NCBI GenBank assembly: GCA_025998355.1
Contig: BNVV01000062.1
Coordinates: forward strand, 1 to 7,752
DNA from: Endomicrobiia bacterium
Lineage (GTDB): Bacteria; Elusimicrobiota; Endomicrobiia; Endomicrobiales; Endomicrobiaceae
Reading direction: 5' to 3'
DNA length: 7,752 nucleotides
The notes under the pieces are model-generated. The model was not told the DNA's origin and did no database searches. It saw only the letters and a list, made by a program, of their open reading frames with translations. Position 1 is the first letter of the stretch. Each line of letters starts with the position of its first letter. Position numbers and translations under genes: made by a program. This document shows, one piece after another, positions 5,454 through 7,752 of the stretch.

Positions 5454-6881
5454 TTATACTTTAATTTTCAATAAAAGATTCTCTTTGAATAAAAATTCAT
5501 ATATAAGCTTTGTTACAGTTACAGAAGTAAACATGCTTATAATAAGACCTATTGAAAGAGTAACCGCAAAACCTTTTATAGGGCCTGTCCCAAATTCAAA
5601 CAGAAAAACAGCAGCTATGAGTGTTGTAAGATTTGCGTCAAAAATAGTCCAAAAGACTTTCTTATATCCAGCGTCTACGGCAACTCTTGCTGTTTTGCCG
5701 ATTGCAAGCTCTTCTCTTATCCTTTCCAATATAAGCACATTTGCGTCAACTGCCATAGCAAGAGTAAGAGCTATACCTGCTACGCCCGGAAGCGTAATGG
5801 TAAACTGAAAATACGCCATTGTAGCCATGAGCATTATTAAATTCAACCCAAGTGCTATATCTGCGATAATTCCTGAAGTACGATAATAAACAACCATAAA
5901 GACAAAAACTATCATAATGCCGATTAGAGATGACATGAAACCTTTTTTTATTGAATCGTCTCCAAGCGATGGCCCCACAGTTCTTTCTTCTATTATTTTA
6001 ACTGGAGCGGGAAGAGCGCCGGTCCTTAGCGCTGTTGCAAGCAATTTTGCATCTTCGGCATCAGAATTACCGGTGATAAGAGCCTTGCCGTCGGGAATTT
6101 TTACGTTGATTCTTGGTGCAGACTGTACAATGCCATCTAGAACTATAGCCAAATTTCTTTCTATGTTTTTCTCGGTAATATCTGCAAAAACTCTTCCACC
6201 GTCTTTATTAAATTCTATTGAAACAGCAGGCTGCTCGAATTCACCAAAACTAACTTTTGCATTTGTAAGCGCCGCTCCGGTTAAAAGGACTTTATCTAAA
6301 ACATAATACGTGCCCGTATCTTCCTTGCTTTCAAAAATCGTTCCGCCTTCAGGCATAGCTGTTTCTATATCATGATATGACGAAGGATTCTCTCTATACT
6401 GAGAAGGCGTAATGCCTTTTTTTCTAAATAAAGCAAGCACTTCACTGGCTTTCTGGCTTGTATTTACTATCCTAAACTCAAGTAATGCAGTTTTGCCTAT
6501 TAAAGCCTTTGCAGCTTGAGGATCTTTAATACCGGGCAATTGCACAACAATCCACTTATCTCCCTGTTTTACAATCATTGGCTCTGCCACGCCAAATTGA
6601 TCAATTCTACTTCTTATAATCTCCGTAGCTCTGTCAACAGCATCTTTAATTTTTATATTGCCACCCAGTTGAGACGAATCAACCTCTAAAAGAAGATGCG
6701 TTCCACCTTTAAGATCTAAACCCAACTTTAAAACTTTACCTAATATGGGACTCTTTTCCTTTTCCGCCTGTTCCCTTTTATCGACAGACATCATTGACCA
6801 CTTTAATGACGGCCACAATATCCATACTGAAAAAGCTAACAACGCAAAAGTAATCCATAGTTTCCAGTTAATTTTACTCAT
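5454..6881 (-). CDS. secD: Protein translocase subunit SecD
   Basis: SecD is the larger half of the SecDF complex, which grips preproteins on the periplasmic side and couples proton flow to their release. The 475-residue protein has an N-terminal helix (about 8-26) and GLDLKGG (54-60). A large periplasmic region runs to about 305, including VQLPGIKDP (113-121), LDGIVQSAP (248-256) and EERTVGPSLG (298-307). Five membrane helices lie between about 313 and 463. MAVDANVLILERIREE (376-391) contains Asp379, matching the essential Asp519 of E. coli SecD; FDANLTTL (414-421) follows. It is shorter than the E. coli protein (615 residues), as in many non-proteobacterial lineages. ATG shares one base with the stop of the HD gene (TGATG), with GAGAGGA about 10 nt upstream. 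No yajC is visible upstream; its place is taken by the HD gene. Confidence 0.97.
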   Translation of the reverse strand: MSKINWKLWITFALLAFSVWILWPSLKWSMMSVDKREQAEKEKSPILGKVLKLGLDLKGGTHLLLEVDSSQLGGNIKIKDAVDRATEIIRSRIDQFGVAEPMIVKQGDKWIVVQLPGIKDPQAAKALIGKTALLEFRIVNTSQKASEVLALFRKKGITPSQYRENPSSYHDIETAMPEGGTIFESKEDTGTYYVLDKVLLTGAALTNAKVSFGEFEQPAVSIEFNKDGGRVFADITEKNIERNLAIVLDGIVQSAPRINVKIPDGKALITGNSDAEDAKLLATALRTGALPAPVKIIEERTVGPSLGDDSIKKGFMSSLIGIMIVFVFMVVYYRTSGIIADIALGLNLIMLMATMAYFQFTITLPGVAGIALTLAMAVDANVLILERIREELAIGKTARVAVDAGYKKVFWTIFDANLTTLIAAVFLFEFGTGPIKGFAVTLSIGLIISMFTSVTVTKLIYEFLFKENLLLKIKV

Positions 6882-7564
6882 CAGAGTAATTTCCTCTCAT
6901 TTATTATCAACTCGAATGTACAATTTAAAAAGGTTGCAGCGTTTTTACACATCAACATTCTCGACATAAAAATTTCAAAATATTCCATAACCTTTGATAT
7001 TTTAGTATCGATACTAAGTTTAAGCGATATAGTTCTTCTATCTTTAATTACTCTTAAAAAAGATCTTTTTGCAGCAAGATTTACTCTGTCGTGTATATCG
7101 TATTTTGAAATATTACGATTTCTTACTCTTGTTTTATGCACATCGGACTTATCAGCCAAAATTAAAGCCGCAGCCACTGGATTTACAGGATCGCCTGCTT
7201 CTTCTTCATGGTTTCCTATTGCAGAAATTATTAATGCCGTTTCTTCGGGGGTTGTGCCAATATCTTTAAGAAGTCTCATCGCTATAAGAGCGGCAGATTG
7301 ACCATGACCATATCTGCTTACAACATTTCCTATATCATGCATATAACCTGCAATTCCTGCAAGTTCTTGCATTCTCTTTGGGTAATCTAGATACAACAAA
7401 ACGTTTTCAGCTATGGATGCAACTAAACCAGCATGTCTCATACCATGTTCAGTATAGCCAATAGTGCCAAGATAATCATTGGCAGACTTTATGAAAGCAT
7501 TAACTGCTGGGTTTCTTTTTACACTTTCAAGAGTGACATTTGAGTACTTATTCTTATCGTTCAT
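6881..7564 (-). CDS. HD-superfamily metal-dependent phosphohydrolase
   Basis: A 227-residue soluble protein with the complete HD metal-binding pattern: His44 in GMRHAG, His76-Asp77 in GYMHDIGN, His119 in GNHEEE and Asp138 in LADKSD. HD proteins hydrolyse phosphate esters of nucleotides or other small molecules using two divalent metals; the substrate here cannot be read from sequence. After the HD core (about 30-150) comes a mixed region ending in FMSRMLMCKNAATFLNC and a conserved-looking tail. That combination is familiar from stand-alone HD proteins of anaerobes. The start ATG has AGGT five bases upstream (7570-7573). The stop overlaps the secD ATG, so the two are almost certainly co-transcribed and translationally coupled. 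A regulatory or nucleotide-clearing role connected with secretion is possible, but only the operon position suggests it. Confidence 0.85.
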   Translation of the reverse strand: MNDKNKYSNVTLESVKRNPAVNAFIKSANDYLGTIGYTEHGMRHAGLVASIAENVLLYLDYPKRMQELAGIAGYMHDIGNVVSRYGHGQSAALIAMRLLKDIGTTPEETALIISAIGNHEEEAGDPVNPVAAALILADKSDVHKTRVRNRNISKYDIHDRVNLAAKRSFLRVIKDRRTISLKLSIDTKISKVMEYFEIFMSRMLMCKNAATFLNCTFELIINERKLL

Positions 7565-7606
7565 TATTTACCTGCGATTGATATGCCCTTGGTTTTATTT
7601 ATTTTC

Positions 7607-7752
7607 TTAAAGTCCAAAAGTATACTTAATCTTCAATGTCCCTGTGATACCCTTTCTTTTGCCAATATAGCCTTGTCCACTTAAGTCCACATCCAACTTC
7701 CATACTTTTGCGCTTGCTCCTAGTTCTGCTATTGCTGTCGAGCCTTTGGAAC
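7607..7752 (-). CDS. C-terminal end of an outer-membrane beta-barrel (autotransporter-type) protein, partial
   Basis: Only the last 47 codons and the TAA stop are in the window; the frame is open to the edge. The peptide has alternating polar and hydrophobic residues and Gly turns: AIAELGASAKVWKLDVDLSG (6-25), QGYIGKRKGITGTLKIKYTF, then GL. This is the look of the final strands of an autotransporter barrel ('...G..G.....G..G.lg..Y.F'). The protein ends two residues after the aromatic position (YTF-GL) instead of on it, which is unusual for the outer-membrane insertion signal. It ends 42 nt before the HD gene with no clear terminator between, so some read-through into the HD-secDF unit is possible. 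Confidence 0.7.
   Translation of the reverse strand, partial: SKGSTAIAELGASAKVWKLDVDLSGQGYIGKRKGITGTLKIKYTFGL
7619..7648 (-). promoter_or_regulatory. Possible promoter for the HD-secDF unit
   Basis: On the minus strand, ATCACA (7643-7648) and TATACT (7619-7624) are separated by 18 nt. They match the vegetative consensus at four and five of six positions. Transcription would begin near 7612, about 45 nt before the HD start codon. The boxes lie within the end of the barrel gene and could be a chance product of its codons (TATACT encodes the Tyr-Thr of KYTF). Confidence 0.2.

Noticed and set aside
5434..6306. Plus-strand open frames opposite secD
   Set aside because: Antisense to unmistakable SecD signatures; the hydrophobic look comes from the complementary membrane-helix codons.

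Overview
The window reads as an AT-rich Gram-negative (diderm) genome. Every gene I can support is on the minus strand, packed into short or overlapping units, and nearly all concern the cell envelope: outer-membrane surface proteins, the SecDF motor, and lipid A/core assembly. Separate secD and secF genes, an upstream HD-domain gene and autotransporter-like proteins with 'VYGG' repeats make an Elusimicrobiota/Endomicrobium-like gut or symbiotic bacterium my best guess. That assignment is an inference from style, not from a marker gene.

In transcription order (high to low coordinates): (1) 7607-7752 is the extreme 3' end of a beta-barrel, autotransporter-type gene. (2) 6881-7564 is an HD-superfamily metal phosphohydrolase. 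(3) 5454-6881 is secD, whose ATG shares one base with the HD stop. (4) 4504-5439 is secF, starting at GTG behind a strong Shine-Dalgarno. (5) 3932-4504 is a small protein whose ATG shares one base with the secF stop; I read it as a divergent relative of the cobalamin-dependent methionine synthase reactivation domain. (6) 3739-3931 is non-coding and probably separates two transcription units. (7) 2476-3726 is waaA, the Kdo transferase. (8) 822-2483 overlaps waaA by 8 nt and encodes a single protein joining a DUF374/LpxJ-type acyltransferase to a GT9 heptosyltransferase. (9) 607-821 is an intergenic stretch with two related palindromic elements. (10) 1-602 is the 5' part of a second surface protein: signal peptide followed by beta-helix-like repeats, running off the window.

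The pieces fit together. SecDF helps pull secreted proteins, including the two flanking surface proteins, through SecYEG. WaaA and the fusion protein would act in sequence on the lipid A precursor: Kdo addition, then a late acylation and a heptose (or other sugar) transfer. The fusion is the most notable item: two steps of lipid A/core assembly, normally carried out by separate enzymes, appear covalently linked and translationally coupled to the Kdo transferase. The small MetH-reactivation-like protein coupled to secF, with its expected AdoMet-binding loop apparently missing, is the second.
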